DNA of 52,647 nucleotides. Source: Chitinophagales bacterium. GTDB taxonomy: Bacteria > Bacteroidota > Bacteroidia > Chitinophagales > Chitinophagaceae. Both the position numbers and the translations under genes were made by a program. This document shows positions 17,301 to 25,751 of the stretch, one piece after another. How positions within the stretch are numbered: position 1 is the stretch's first letter; each line of letters starts with the position of its first letter. Under the pieces are notes generated by a model, which was given only the letters and a program-made list of their open reading frames with translations, was not told the DNA's origin and made no database searches. The stretch spans positions 1 to 52,647 of the forward strand of contig JAAFIK010000032.1 of the NCBI GenBank assembly GCA_013298665.1, read 5' to 3'.

Positions 17301-19796
17301 ATGAAATTATTGATCATGCTCCTGCTGGGGCCATGGGTAATGCTTATTGCCCATGCCCAGCAGATGACGGCGCGTCCCGGCATTGCCGCAAAGAAAGTAG
17401 CACGGGGCATAAAAATAGACGGGCAATTAGACGAAGCTGCATGGAAAGAAGCCTCGGTAATTAAGGATTTGATAGAATTCAGGCCAACGCCATTTAAGCC
17501 CGAAAGTAATGGTAACCGTACAGAAGGTTTTGTGATGTATAATGATGAAGGTATTTATTTTGGGGGCAAATGTTTTGAGCAGGGTACAGACAGTATTACC
17601 AGGGAACTGGTGGGCAGAGATGGTTTTGGCAACAATGATTTTATCGGGATATCCTTTGATACTTACAATGACAAGCAAAATGGGTTTGAATACTTTTTAT
17701 CGCCGCTTAGTGAGCAGTTTGATGCCAAAATATCCGTGGCCGGCAGCAACGGAAACGGGGGAGAGGATTTTAGCTGGAATGCGGTTTGGGAGGGTAAATG
17801 CCTGATTGAAAAGGATGGCTGGACATTTGAGATGTTTATTCCTTTTTCTGCCATCCGTTTTGGAAAAAGTAAAGTGCAGAATTGGGGGATTAATATTTTC
17901 AGAAGGAGGATAAAAACGGCCCAGACATATGCCTGGGCAAGTATAGACCCGCAGATAAACGGGGCACTTACCCAGGAGGGCTTCTGGAATGGGTTAACCG
18001 ATATTAAACCTCCGCTCCGTTTACAGTTTTCGCCCTATATTTCTTATTATGCAACAACATTTTCCAAAGTGAAGCCGGGAGAGAAAAAAGTGGTGCAGCA
18101 GGTGAATGGGGGTATGGACGTGAAATATGGGATCAACCAGGCTTTTACACTTGATATGGCATTGATACCGGATTTTGGACAGGTACAGACAGATAACCGG
18201 GTGCTTAACCTGGGGCCTTTTCAGCAGCAATTTACGGAGCAACGGCCTTTTTTTACCGAGGGAACAGAATTGTTCAGCAAGGGTGATTTGTTTTACTCCA
18301 GAAAAATAGGGAAAGAACCCGTCCAGGCAGGAAATGTATATGGCAGTGTGACAACCGGAGAGCGCATTATAAAGGATGCGCAGGAAACAAAAATTGTGAA
18401 TGCAACAAAAATAAGCGGGCGTATGCAAAACGGCCTGGCTATCGGGTTGCTGAATGCTGTAACCATCGCGCAAAACGCTGTTGTGCAGCATACGGCCTCA
18501 GGTGCTGAACGGAAAATAGAAACATATCCGCTTACCAATTATAGTGTATTGGTATTCGACAAAACACTTAAGCACAACAGCAGTGTGAGTTTTGTAAATA
18601 CCAATGTACTAAGGAGCGGCAATGCTTATGACGCCAATGTATCGATGGCACTGATCAATATTAATGACCGGACAAACACCTGGAATATTGGTGGAAAAGC
18701 GGGGTTAAGTCATTTAATTGGTGCGGGTAAAAATGGCAGTACGATAAGTGGTTATACCCAGAGTATTTATTTTGGTAAAACCAGTGGCAGGTTTAATTTT
18801 CAGGTTACCAGCGATTTGACAGACAGCCGGTTCGATAAAAATGACCTTGGTTTTCAAAACAATAATAATTTCTTTGACAACGGGTTCTATGCAGGTTATA
18901 ACTGGAATGAACCCAGGCACTGGTACAACCGGCTGGGAGGCAATATAAACGGATTTGTAAGCAGGTTGCTTACCCCTATAGATCCGTTGCGGCAGAAAGG
19001 CCATATGTTTCAGGAGCAATTTGTGGCGATCAATTTTTATGGGCAAACAAAAAAACTCTGGGGGTTTTATACAAATCTTAACAACAGGATTGATGGGAAC
19101 GACTATTATGAGGCGAGGGAGGCCGGCCGGGTTTTTAAAAGAGCCGGAAGAACAAACTGGTATGTGAATATAAATAGTAATGAGGCTAAAAGATATTCTT
19201 TCAGTCCGGAGTTTGCACTCCGTACAAACAGGCAGTTTAAAGGTGCTTTTGGTTACCAGTTCGGGTTGTTTCAAAAAATACGGTTGAATCCGAAGTTTTC
19301 TGTTGACCATTATATTAATTACGACAAAGGACAAAACCAGGTGGGTTATACCATCCGGGTAAACGGAAATATTTTCTTTGCCAGGCGAAATACCAGCACC
19401 ATTCAAAACAGTATGAACGTAAAATACAGTTTTACCAATAAAATGGGGCTTACATTAAATATACGTCATTACTGGAGCGGGGTAAGTCCGCAGGAACTCT
19501 TATTGCTGAACAGGCAGGGGAACCTTGAGCAAACGAATTTAATATCGTCGCCTGCGGCATCGTACGCACAGAATTTTAACCAGTTTGCGCTGAACCTGGT
19601 ATATACCTGGCAGATTGCCAATGGCAGTTTTTTAAATATTGTCTGGAAAGATGAAGCCGATGAGTTTGTAAAAGCCGATTACGAAAGAAATTATTTTAAA
19701 AACCTGGGCAGGACGTTTTCTGTAAATAATGCCAATACCATTTCAGTAAAACTGATTTACTTTATTGATTATTTAAACATCAAAAAAATTAAGTAA
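17301..19796 (+). CDS. DUF5916 protein with CBM9-like N-terminal domain
   Basis: 831-residue exported protein, probably of the outer membrane. A signal peptide (MKLLIMLLLGPWVMLIAHAQ) precedes a CBM9-like fold (IDGQLDEAAWKEA near residue 40, then GDGFGNNDFIGISFDTYND-like core and NWGINIFRRRIKTAQTYAWA), and the rest is rich in alternating beta-strands with aromatic girdles, as in the DUF5916 family. The biochemical role is unknown; family members are often close to proteases or sugar-handling genes. It begins 87 bp after the M56 gene on the same strand with no terminator seen between, so it may be the third gene of the BlaI-controlled unit. Confidence 0.8.
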   Translation: MKLLIMLLLGPWVMLIAHAQQMTARPGIAAKKVARGIKIDGQLDEAAWKEASVIKDLIEFRPTPFKPESNGNRTEGFVMYNDEGIYFGGKCFEQGTDSITRELVGRDGFGNNDFIGISFDTYNDKQNGFEYFLSPLSEQFDAKISVAGSNGNGGEDFSWNAVWEGKCLIEKDGWTFEMFIPFSAIRFGKSKVQNWGINIFRRRIKTAQTYAWASIDPQINGALTQEGFWNGLTDIKPPLRLQFSPYISYYATTFSKVKPGEKKVVQQVNGGMDVKYGINQAFTLDMALIPDFGQVQTDNRVLNLGPFQQQFTEQRPFFTEGTELFSKGDLFYSRKIGKEPVQAGNVYGSVTTGERIIKDAQETKIVNATKISGRMQNGLAIGLLNAVTIAQNAVVQHTASGAERKIETYPLTNYSVLVFDKTLKHNSSVSFVNTNVLRSGNAYDANVSMALININDRTNTWNIGGKAGLSHLIGAGKNGSTISGYTQSIYFGKTSGRFNFQVTSDLTDSRFDKNDLGFQNNNNFFDNGFYAGYNWNEPRHWYNRLGGNINGFVSRLLTPIDPLRQKGHMFQEQFVAINFYGQTKKLWGFYTNLNNRIDGNDYYEAREAGRVFKRAGRTNWYVNINSNEAKRYSFSPEFALRTNRQFKGAFGYQFGLFQKIRLNPKFSVDHYINYDKGQNQVGYTIRVNGNIFFARRNTSTIQNSMNVKYSFTNKMGLTLNIRHYWSGVSPQELLLLNRQGNLEQTNLISSPAASYAQNFNQFALNLVYTWQIANGSFLNIVWKDEADEFVKADYERNYFKNLGRTFSVNNANTISVKLIYFIDYLNIKKIK

Positions 19797-19935
19797 ACTA
19801 TGCTCAGGGCGCTGCTTGCCAAAATTGCCGCCGGGTAATACCTGCGCCAATAACGAGCGTTATGATACTATATCTAATTCTGTCCTTTCGTGCCAAAACC
19901 GGCCACCATGCACAGGCCGGATAAGTTTGCTTGTA

Positions 19936-20643
19936 CTAACTTATTTCACATTTAATTTTTGAACAGGGTTTACCTATGATACAGTTTTGGCAAACTACAA
20001 AAATGTTTTCAGCAAACTTTTGACTGACAGACGATAGTTGTCCATTTACTTCAATAACAAGTAAAGCATCATATTCCTGCCTGGACAAGACTTTAATTTC
20101 ATTATTGATCCCCAAACCCACTTTGACAACGTATTGCAAAAACGAACTTGAATTATCTTTAACGGCAACCATCCTGCAACTATTGCCAACGCCAACATCT
20201 GCTAATGTCTTTTTAAAGTGTACTTTTATTTCACCTTTTTTATTCGGTATTGGGTCGCCATGCGGGTCGAACTCGGGGTAATCTAAAAATTTCTCTAATT
20301 TATCGATCAGTTTGGTTGACTGAATATGCTCCAATTGTTCTGCTACTTCATGTACTTCGTCCCAGGAAAAATCAAATTTCTCATACAAAAATGTTTCCCA
20401 AAGACGATGTTTTCTTAAAACCTCTATCGCATTACTTCTTCCTTCACTTGTCAAAGTGATTTTGCCATACTTTTCATATTCCACTAATTCTTTTTCTTTT
20501 AGCTTTTTTAGCATATCGTTCACGGTAGCAGGTTTGACTACTAAAGTATTGGCTAACTCATTGGTGCCTGCTTCATTACTCCCGTTTTCAAAAGTAATTT
20601 TCAGCAATGCTTTCAGGTAATTTTCTTCTGTATATGATAACAT
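19936..20643 (-). CDS. DtxR/MntR-family metal-dependent repressor with Cys-rich tail
   Basis: 235-residue regulator: winged-helix DNA-binding domain (YTEENYLKALLKI ... KPATVNDMLKKLKEKELVEY), dimerisation and metal-binding domain (HRLWETFLYE, EVHEVAEQLEHI, FDPHGDPIP) and a C-terminal FeoA/SH3-like domain (about 145-215). It should bind DNA when loaded with Fe2+ or Mn2+ and repress metal uptake genes. Unusually it ends in a Cys cluster, CQNCIIGKPCSKIKC, spaced C-x2-C-x5-C-x4-C, which could bind metal or an Fe-S cluster. It is divergent from a TonB-dependent receptor whose promoter holds a DtxR-type palindrome 60 bp from this start. Confidence 0.88.
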   Translation of the reverse strand: MLSYTEENYLKALLKITFENGSNEAGTNELANTLVVKPATVNDMLKKLKEKELVEYEKYGKITLTSEGRSNAIEVLRKHRLWETFLYEKFDFSWDEVHEVAEQLEHIQSTKLIDKLEKFLDYPEFDPHGDPIPNKKGEIKVHFKKTLADVGVGNSCRMVAVKDNSSSFLQYVVKVGLGINNEIKVLSRQEYDALLVIEVNGQLSSVSQKFAENIFVVCQNCIIGKPCSKIKCEIS

Positions 20644-20699
20644 CCGGGGTCTTAAATTTTAGTATGACGGCATAAAGATATAAAATAAATAAAACTTTA

Positions 20700-20731
20700 T
20701 TTGTTAGGCAAGCCTAACTTGTATATTTTTG
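20700..20731 (+). promoter_or_regulatory. Receptor promoter with DtxR-type operator
   Basis: TTTG (20700-20703) and TATTTTTG (20724-20731) give a consensus Bacteroidota promoter with a 20-base spacer. The palindrome GTTAGGCAAGCCTAAC (20703-20718; 7-bp arms, 2-bp centre) occupies the spacer and matches the TTAGG/CCTAA core of DtxR-family operators. Binding of the adjacent repressor under metal-replete conditions would shut off the receptor-thioredoxin operon. The start codon lies 27 bases after the -7 box. The same palindrome could also affect the divergent repressor gene. Confidence 0.8.
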
Positions 20732-20758
20732 CGAATATAACTGAACTGAAAAGATACA

Positions 20759-23053
20759 ATGAAAATAAATAAATCAATCTTGACAGCCTCTTTTGCTTTA
20801 GTATTTCAGGTGGTAGCTGCTCAGACTGCAACAATTTCAGGCAGGATCATTTCGGAAGGTAAACCTGTTGCGTTTGCAGCGATCATTTTGACAGGAACAC
20901 CGCTCGGCGCAAAAACCGACACCCTTGGTTTTTACAAAATTAAAAATGCAGAAGCAGGAAAGTACCAGGTTCAGGTTTCGTGTGTTGGGTTTAACAGCAG
21001 GGTAAAATCAATCATCGTAAAAGAAGGGGAACGTATTGAGCTCAACTTCGACATTACCAGTTTTGAAAAGAAACTGAATGAAGTTGTAATAACAGGTACA
21101 TTAAAAGAAGTCAGCCGTTCAGAAAGCCCTGTTCCTGTGGAAGTATATAAACCTGCTTATTTTAAGAAAAACCCAACGCCGGGTATTTTTGATGCCCTGC
21201 AAAATGTAAATGGGGTAAGGCCACAACTCAACTGTAATGTGTGCAATACCGGTGATATTCATATAAATGGGTTGGAAGGGCCCTACACGATGGTACTGAT
21301 TGATGGTATGCCGATAGTGAGCAGCCTTTCTACGGTTTATGGTTTGTCCGGTATTCCTAATTCTTTGGTAGAACGTATTGAAGTGGTAAAAGGCCCTGCA
21401 TCTTCATTGTATGGCAGCGAAGCCGTAGGTGGGTTGATAAATATTATAACCAAAAAGCCACAAAATGCCCCTGTGCTTTCCGTTGATTTTTTGTCAACCA
21501 GTTGGCAGGAATACAGCACAGATATAAGTTTTAAAGCAAATGCCGGAAAAAAAGCCAGTGTATTGACAGGCATCAATTATTTTAACTTTCAAAATAAAGT
21601 TGATAATAACAATGATGATTTTACCGATATGACTTTACAAAACAGAATATCCGTTTTCCAGAAATGGAATTTTGGACGAAAAGAAAACAGGGTATTTAGT
21701 CTCGCGGGACGATATATGTATGAAGATCGTTGGGGTGGCGATATGCGTTGGAATAAAACATTCAGGGGTGGTGACAGTATCTACGGGGAAAGCATTTATA
21801 CCAGTCGCTGGGAGGTTCTGGGTAACTATCAACTGGCATCAAAAGAAAAATTGATGCTGTCGTTTTCTTATAATAACCACAGCCAGGACAGCCGCTATGG
21901 TACTACTTCCTATATTGCCCGGCAAAATATTGCTTTTTCACAGTTAACCTGGGATAAGAAAGCCGGGAGAAATGATTTTTTGATGGGTACTGCATTACGA
22001 TATACCTTTTATGACGATAACACACCTGCTACTGCAGCAGCCGATACCATAAACCGGCATAACCAACCACAAAGAACCTGGCTGCCAGGCGTATTTATAC
22101 AAGACGAAATTGCATTGGCAACCAACCATAAGTTATTGCTTGGGTTCAGATACGATTACAACTCTTTTCATGGTAATATTTTTACGTCAAGAGCAGCGTA
22201 TAAATGGACAGTAAATGATAAGAATATTTTGCGACTGAATGCTGGTACGGGTTTTAGGGTGGTAAACTTGTTTACCGAAGATCATGCAGCACTTACAGGT
22301 GCAAGGACAATAGAAATAAGAAATGCACTAAAGCCGGAACAATCCTGTAATGTAAACCTGAATTACATCAAAAAAATATATGCGCAAAACGGAACATATA
22401 TTGGCCTTGATGCCTCGGCTTTTTATACCTATTTCGACAATAGAATAGTAGGCGATTACGACACCGATCCGAACAAAATTATTTACGATAACCTGAACGG
22501 TTATGCTGTAAGTAAAGGGTTGAGTCTAAATCTTGATTTTGCCTTCAGCAACGGGTTAAAAGTTATTGCTGGCGGCACATTAATGGAAAATACATTAACC
22601 GAAAACGGGAAGACAGAACAACAAATCCTGACAGAAAAATTTACAGGTGTTTGGGCTGTTTCGTATAAAATCAACGAACTAAACCTCGCTTTTGACTATA
22701 CAGGCAATGTTTATAGTCCAATGCGGTTGCCTTTATTGGGCGACACCGATCCAAGGAGTGCAATATCGCCCTGGTGGAGTATTCAGAATATTCAATTGGT
22801 ATATACGGGCTTTCGAAAAATAGAGATATACGGTGGGGTTAAAAATCTCCTGAACTGGACACCCAATAAAGGAAATCCCTTTATCATTGCAAGAACCAAT
22901 GACCCGTTTGACAAAGAGGTGCAGTTTGGAGGTAACGGCCAGGTAATTGTAACGCCAAACAATCCTTACGGTTTAACCTTTGATCCCAATTATGTATATG
23001 GACCTAACCAGGGTGTAAGGGCTTTTTTGGGAATACGCATAAATGTAAAATGA
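20759..23053 (+). CDS. TonB-dependent outer-membrane receptor (metal- or siderophore-type)
   Basis: 764-residue outer-membrane transporter. A signal peptide (MKINKSILTASFALVFQVVAAQ) precedes a carboxypeptidase-regulatory-like domain (about 25-105), a plug domain (GDIHINGLEGPYTMVLIDGMP, ERIEVVKGPASSLYGSEAVGG) and a 22-strand-type barrel ending in VRAFLGIRINVK. The plug contains NCNVCNTG, two Cys that may form a disulfide or bind metal. Control by a DtxR-type operator suggests uptake of iron, manganese or a chelate or haem carrying it; the exact ligand is unknown. The stop overlaps the start of the following thioredoxin-like gene, so the two form an operon. Confidence 0.9.
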   Translation: MKINKSILTASFALVFQVVAAQTATISGRIISEGKPVAFAAIILTGTPLGAKTDTLGFYKIKNAEAGKYQVQVSCVGFNSRVKSIIVKEGERIELNFDITSFEKKLNEVVITGTLKEVSRSESPVPVEVYKPAYFKKNPTPGIFDALQNVNGVRPQLNCNVCNTGDIHINGLEGPYTMVLIDGMPIVSSLSTVYGLSGIPNSLVERIEVVKGPASSLYGSEAVGGLINIITKKPQNAPVLSVDFLSTSWQEYSTDISFKANAGKKASVLTGINYFNFQNKVDNNNDDFTDMTLQNRISVFQKWNFGRKENRVFSLAGRYMYEDRWGGDMRWNKTFRGGDSIYGESIYTSRWEVLGNYQLASKEKLMLSFSYNNHSQDSRYGTTSYIARQNIAFSQLTWDKKAGRNDFLMGTALRYTFYDDNTPATAAADTINRHNQPQRTWLPGVFIQDEIALATNHKLLLGFRYDYNSFHGNIFTSRAAYKWTVNDKNILRLNAGTGFRVVNLFTEDHAALTGARTIEIRNALKPEQSCNVNLNYIKKIYAQNGTYIGLDASAFYTYFDNRIVGDYDTDPNKIIYDNLNGYAVSKGLSLNLDFAFSNGLKVIAGGTLMENTLTENGKTEQQILTEKFTGVWAVSYKINELNLAFDYTGNVYSPMRLPLLGDTDPRSAISPWWSIQNIQLVYTGFRKIEIYGGVKNLLNWTPNKGNPFIIARTNDPFDKEVQFGGNGQVIVTPNNPYGLTFDPNYVYGPNQGVRAFLGIRINVK

Positions 23054-23547
23054 TGAAGCATTATTTTGCCATTGTTGTAATTTTGGCTTGCATGTTATTG
23101 GAAACCCGGGTTTCAGTTGCACAAACAAAAACGTATCAGTTTGAGCAACTAGACAGTTTGCAAAAAATCGAAAGACGAAATGTTCTCGTTTTTATCCATA
23201 CCGACTGGTGCAAGTATTGCCAGATTATGCAAAACACATCATTCAAAAATGGCAGCATCAGTAAAATATTGAATGAAAAATTTTACTTCATCAAACTCAA
23301 CGCAGAAGATAAACGTAGTATCGTCTGCAACGGACTTACCTTTAAGTACAAACCAACAGGGGTAAATACAGGAATAAACGAACTGGCAGAGCAACTGGGC
23401 ACAGTTGACAATAAATTAGTCTACCCTACCCTTTGTTTTTTAAACGCAGACAATGAAATTATTTTTCAGTACCCGCGATACATTAATATGACTGACCTGA
23501 GAGCAATATTGACTGAACCGGGAGTTCGCTCCATTTTTCATAAATGA
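23050..23547 (+). CDS. Exported thioredoxin-like protein
   Basis: 165-residue protein with a signal peptide (MMKHYFAIVVILACMLLETRVSVAQ) and a thioredoxin fold with active site WCKYC (Cys54, Cys57), followed by LVYPTLCFLN containing the cis-Pro loop. It should work as a periplasmic thiol oxidoreductase. The start codon overlaps the receptor stop codon, so translation is coupled. Its place in a metal-regulated operon, beside a receptor with a Cys pair in the plug, suggests a role in keeping receptor or cargo thiols in the right state; this is inference. Confidence 0.85.
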   Translation: MMKHYFAIVVILACMLLETRVSVAQTKTYQFEQLDSLQKIERRNVLVFIHTDWCKYCQIMQNTSFKNGSISKILNEKFYFIKLNAEDKRSIVCNGLTFKYKPTGVNTGINELAEQLGTVDNKLVYPTLCFLNADNEIIFQYPRYINMTDLRAILTEPGVRSIFHK

Positions 23548-23699
23548 TGATACGTGCTGAACCATTCTCTATGGCAACCGGATTAAATTGATTCAGCGGA
23601 CAACCTGATTTTGGGTGCACCATCCTGTGCTTCTGAAAGAAATGGAGATTTGAACGCAACGCTTTTGCCTTATCCGCTGTCATCTTCAAAAATAGCAGC

Positions 23700-24221
23700 A
23701 TGAAACGTTTAACAGGATTATTACCCTTTTTTGTATTATTCGCAGGTTGCGATAAAAATGGTGATGTACCGGAAACGCCTGTAGCAGGCTGCAATATGGA
23801 AAATGTATATATGGAAAATGCGGCAAAGGTTACCATTACTAATGGCATTTGGGGTACGGTGAGTTCCACAGAAGGTAACTGTATGCCTGCGATTTCACCC
23901 TCATCTTCTGCCTGCAGGACCTGCCCGGTAAAACGAATCGTAAAGATATATCCATATGTGCTGCATGGCAATGCCACTCCCTCGGGGAATTCAGGGGTGT
24001 TTTTTGACAGTTTTAATGTTCCCCTGATTGCGGAAGCGGAGGCTGATGAAAACGGCTTTTTTCAGGTGAGCATACCACCGGGACGATATACGATTGCTGT
24101 TCTTGAAAATGGGAAACTATATGCCAATGGTGGTGACGGGCAGGGTGGTATTAACCCTTTTACTTTGTCTGCCGGAAGGCAAAAGGTTGACCAGGTCATG
24201 ACTTATAAAGCCACGTTCTGA
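23700..24221 (+). CDS. Putative lipoprotein, function unknown
   Basis: 173-residue protein with a lipoprotein signal peptide and lipobox LFAGC (Cys17). The mature part has an early Cys-containing stretch (GCNMENVY, NCMPAISP, CRTCPVK) and a C-terminal segment like a carboxypeptidase-regulatory fold (AEADENGFFQVSIPPGRYTI). It is probably anchored in the outer membrane. It lies about 150 bp after the receptor-thioredoxin operon on the same strand; no promoter box was recognised, so co-transcription is open. The strong hairpin downstream probably ends its transcript. Confidence 0.65.
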   Translation: MKRLTGLLPFFVLFAGCDKNGDVPETPVAGCNMENVYMENAAKVTITNGIWGTVSSTEGNCMPAISPSSSACRTCPVKRIVKIYPYVLHGNATPSGNSGVFFDSFNVPLIAEAEADENGFFQVSIPPGRYTIAVLENGKLYANGGDGQGGINPFTLSAGRQKVDQVMTYKATF

Positions 24222-24296
24222 TGAATGGTGTCATGGCGTTGGGGAAATGAGTGATATAGCCGTCATGACCAAATTGTTGGTTATGCTGATGAACAG

Positions 24297-24350
24297 AACC
24301 CGGATAATCTCAAATTTTGCTGCCGTAAAATTTGGGGTTATCCGGGTTTT
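24297..24350 (+). terminator. Long hairpin, likely terminator
   Basis: An 11-bp outer stem (24297-24307 with 24338-24348) and a perfect 8-bp inner stem (CAAATTTT 24311-24318 with AAAATTTG 24327-24334) form a long hairpin ending in TTTT. It lies 75 bp after the lipoprotein stop and fits a transcription terminator. Confidence 0.6.
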
Positions 24351-24410
24351 AACTGATACAAATATTGTGTCAGAAATGACCGGGCGCTTAGATGGCTAAT
24401 GCCTTATGTG

Positions 24411-24462
24411 TATATTTGTTGGGTGTTGCCAACGTTTTGCCAACTGGTAGTACGGCAACACC
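24411..24462 (+). promoter_or_regulatory. -7 box and leader inverted repeat of the dioxygenase gene
   Basis: TATATTTG (24411-24418) matches the -7 consensus; no clear -33 TTTG was found. Directly after it, GGTGTTGCC (24422-24430) and GGCAACACC (24454-24462) form a perfect 9-bp inverted repeat around 23 bases. In the mRNA this would be a 5' leader hairpin 20 bases before the start codon; in DNA it could be an operator over the transcription start. Confidence 0.5.
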
Positions 24463-24482
24463 AGATCAATAATTAGGCATAT

Positions 24483-25700
24483 ATGAAACTGCTGTACCGC
24501 ATTGCGTTTTTTGTATTACTGCTCTGCTATTTGACAGGCTGTCAGGGGCAGGTTAAGTCTGATAGCGGAGCCAGGGAAGCGAATATGGACGTCCCCCAAA
24601 AACTGGTGGGGGGTGGTTGTGATGGCTGTGAAATCATGTTTACCGGTATGCCGGCGAATATTAAGGCGGTGGACACGAGCGCGGGTTGGGCGGAAAAAGG
24701 GCAGAAACTCCTGGTGACCGGTACGGTTCATCAGTTGGATGGGAAAACGCCGGCACCAGATGTCATCATTTACTACTGGCAGACAGACAACAACGGATAT
24801 TATTCACCCGTGGGAGAGATGGATACAAAGGCCAGGCGGCACGGTCATATACGGGGCTGGGTAAAGTCGGATGCACAGGGCAAATACTCCATCTATACGA
24901 TCAGACCGATGCCTTATCCGAATGAGCGTATGCCGGCACATATCCATATCGCCATCAAAGAACCCCATCTCAACAACGAGTATTATATTGACGAATTTGT
25001 GTTTGACGATGATCCGCTTCTGACAGGGGAAAAACGAAAACTGCTTGAAAACCGTGGCGGCAGCGGGGTGTTAAGGGTTTTGCTGAAAGACAGTCTGCAG
25101 ATTGCCCTGCACAATATTGTGTTGGGGCTCAATATCCCCAATTATCCTGCAACCTCCAACCCGGGAAAGCAATCCGGGCTGCAAATAGGAGAGGATCAGC
25201 CCTCCTTTATCCCCTTTCATGCGTATGGGCCGGACAAAGGTACCAGAACCTGCCCGGTTTGTAAGTATGGCCGCTATCATGGCATTGTGTATTTTGTCGG
25301 AAACCACCCGGATTGGGCGGAGATTAAAAAGTGGTTGCTGTTTTTGGAAAAGGAAAGCGTATCAAGGAGTCAATACCTGAAAGCATATTTTGTTTATGGT
25401 CATGCACAGGGGTATCAGCCAGCCGTTGTACGTGCACAATTAGAAAAACTGGGCGATGAACTGGGCTTGAAAAAAATGGCACTTACATTTGTTCCTTCAA
25501 TGGGAGATGCCGAAACGGAGGTGAACCTCAATAAAATAAATGCAGAGGCAGAGAATACTTTTATTGTGTACCGGCACCGGACAATCATCGACAAATTTGT
25601 TGACCTGAAGCCAACGGATGATAACTTCAACCGCCTCATACTTACTTTAAATAAAACAAAGGGCGATTATTTTGAGTTGCAGGAACCCCGGCATGAATAA
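24483..25700 (+). CDS. Lipoprotein fusion of an intradiol dioxygenase domain and a thioredoxin-like domain
   Basis: 405-residue putative lipoprotein (lipobox LTGC, Cys20). The N-terminal half is an intradiol ring-cleavage dioxygenase-like domain that keeps all four likely Fe(III) ligands: Tyr in WQTDNNGYYS, Tyr in RPMPYPNE and two His in PAHIHIAI. A Cys pair (GGGCDGCE) precedes it. Intradiol enzymes open catechols, but exported versions have varied or unknown substrates. From about residue 250 a second domain starts with TCPVC (Cys257, Cys260) and continues like a thioredoxin or peroxiredoxin fold (HGIVYFVGNHPDW ... ENTFIVYRHRTIIDKFVDL). I do not recall this fusion as common. It has its own -7 box and a leader inverted repeat. 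Confidence 0.8.
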   Translation: MKLLYRIAFFVLLLCYLTGCQGQVKSDSGAREANMDVPQKLVGGGCDGCEIMFTGMPANIKAVDTSAGWAEKGQKLLVTGTVHQLDGKTPAPDVIIYYWQTDNNGYYSPVGEMDTKARRHGHIRGWVKSDAQGKYSIYTIRPMPYPNERMPAHIHIAIKEPHLNNEYYIDEFVFDDDPLLTGEKRKLLENRGGSGVLRVLLKDSLQIALHNIVLGLNIPNYPATSNPGKQSGLQIGEDQPSFIPFHAYGPDKGTRTCPVCKYGRYHGIVYFVGNHPDWAEIKKWLLFLEKESVSRSQYLKAYFVYGHAQGYQPAVVRAQLEKLGDELGLKKMALTFVPSMGDAETEVNLNKINAEAENTFIVYRHRTIIDKFVDLKPTDDNFNRLILTLNKTKGDYFELQEPRHE

Positions 25701-25751
25701 CCATATGTACTCGACAAATCTCTTTTCCACATAACAATTCCCTCTTTCAAA

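Noticed and set aside
24473..24478. TTAGGC half-site just before the dioxygenase gene
   Set aside because: A single DtxR half-site without its inverted copy is expected by chance.
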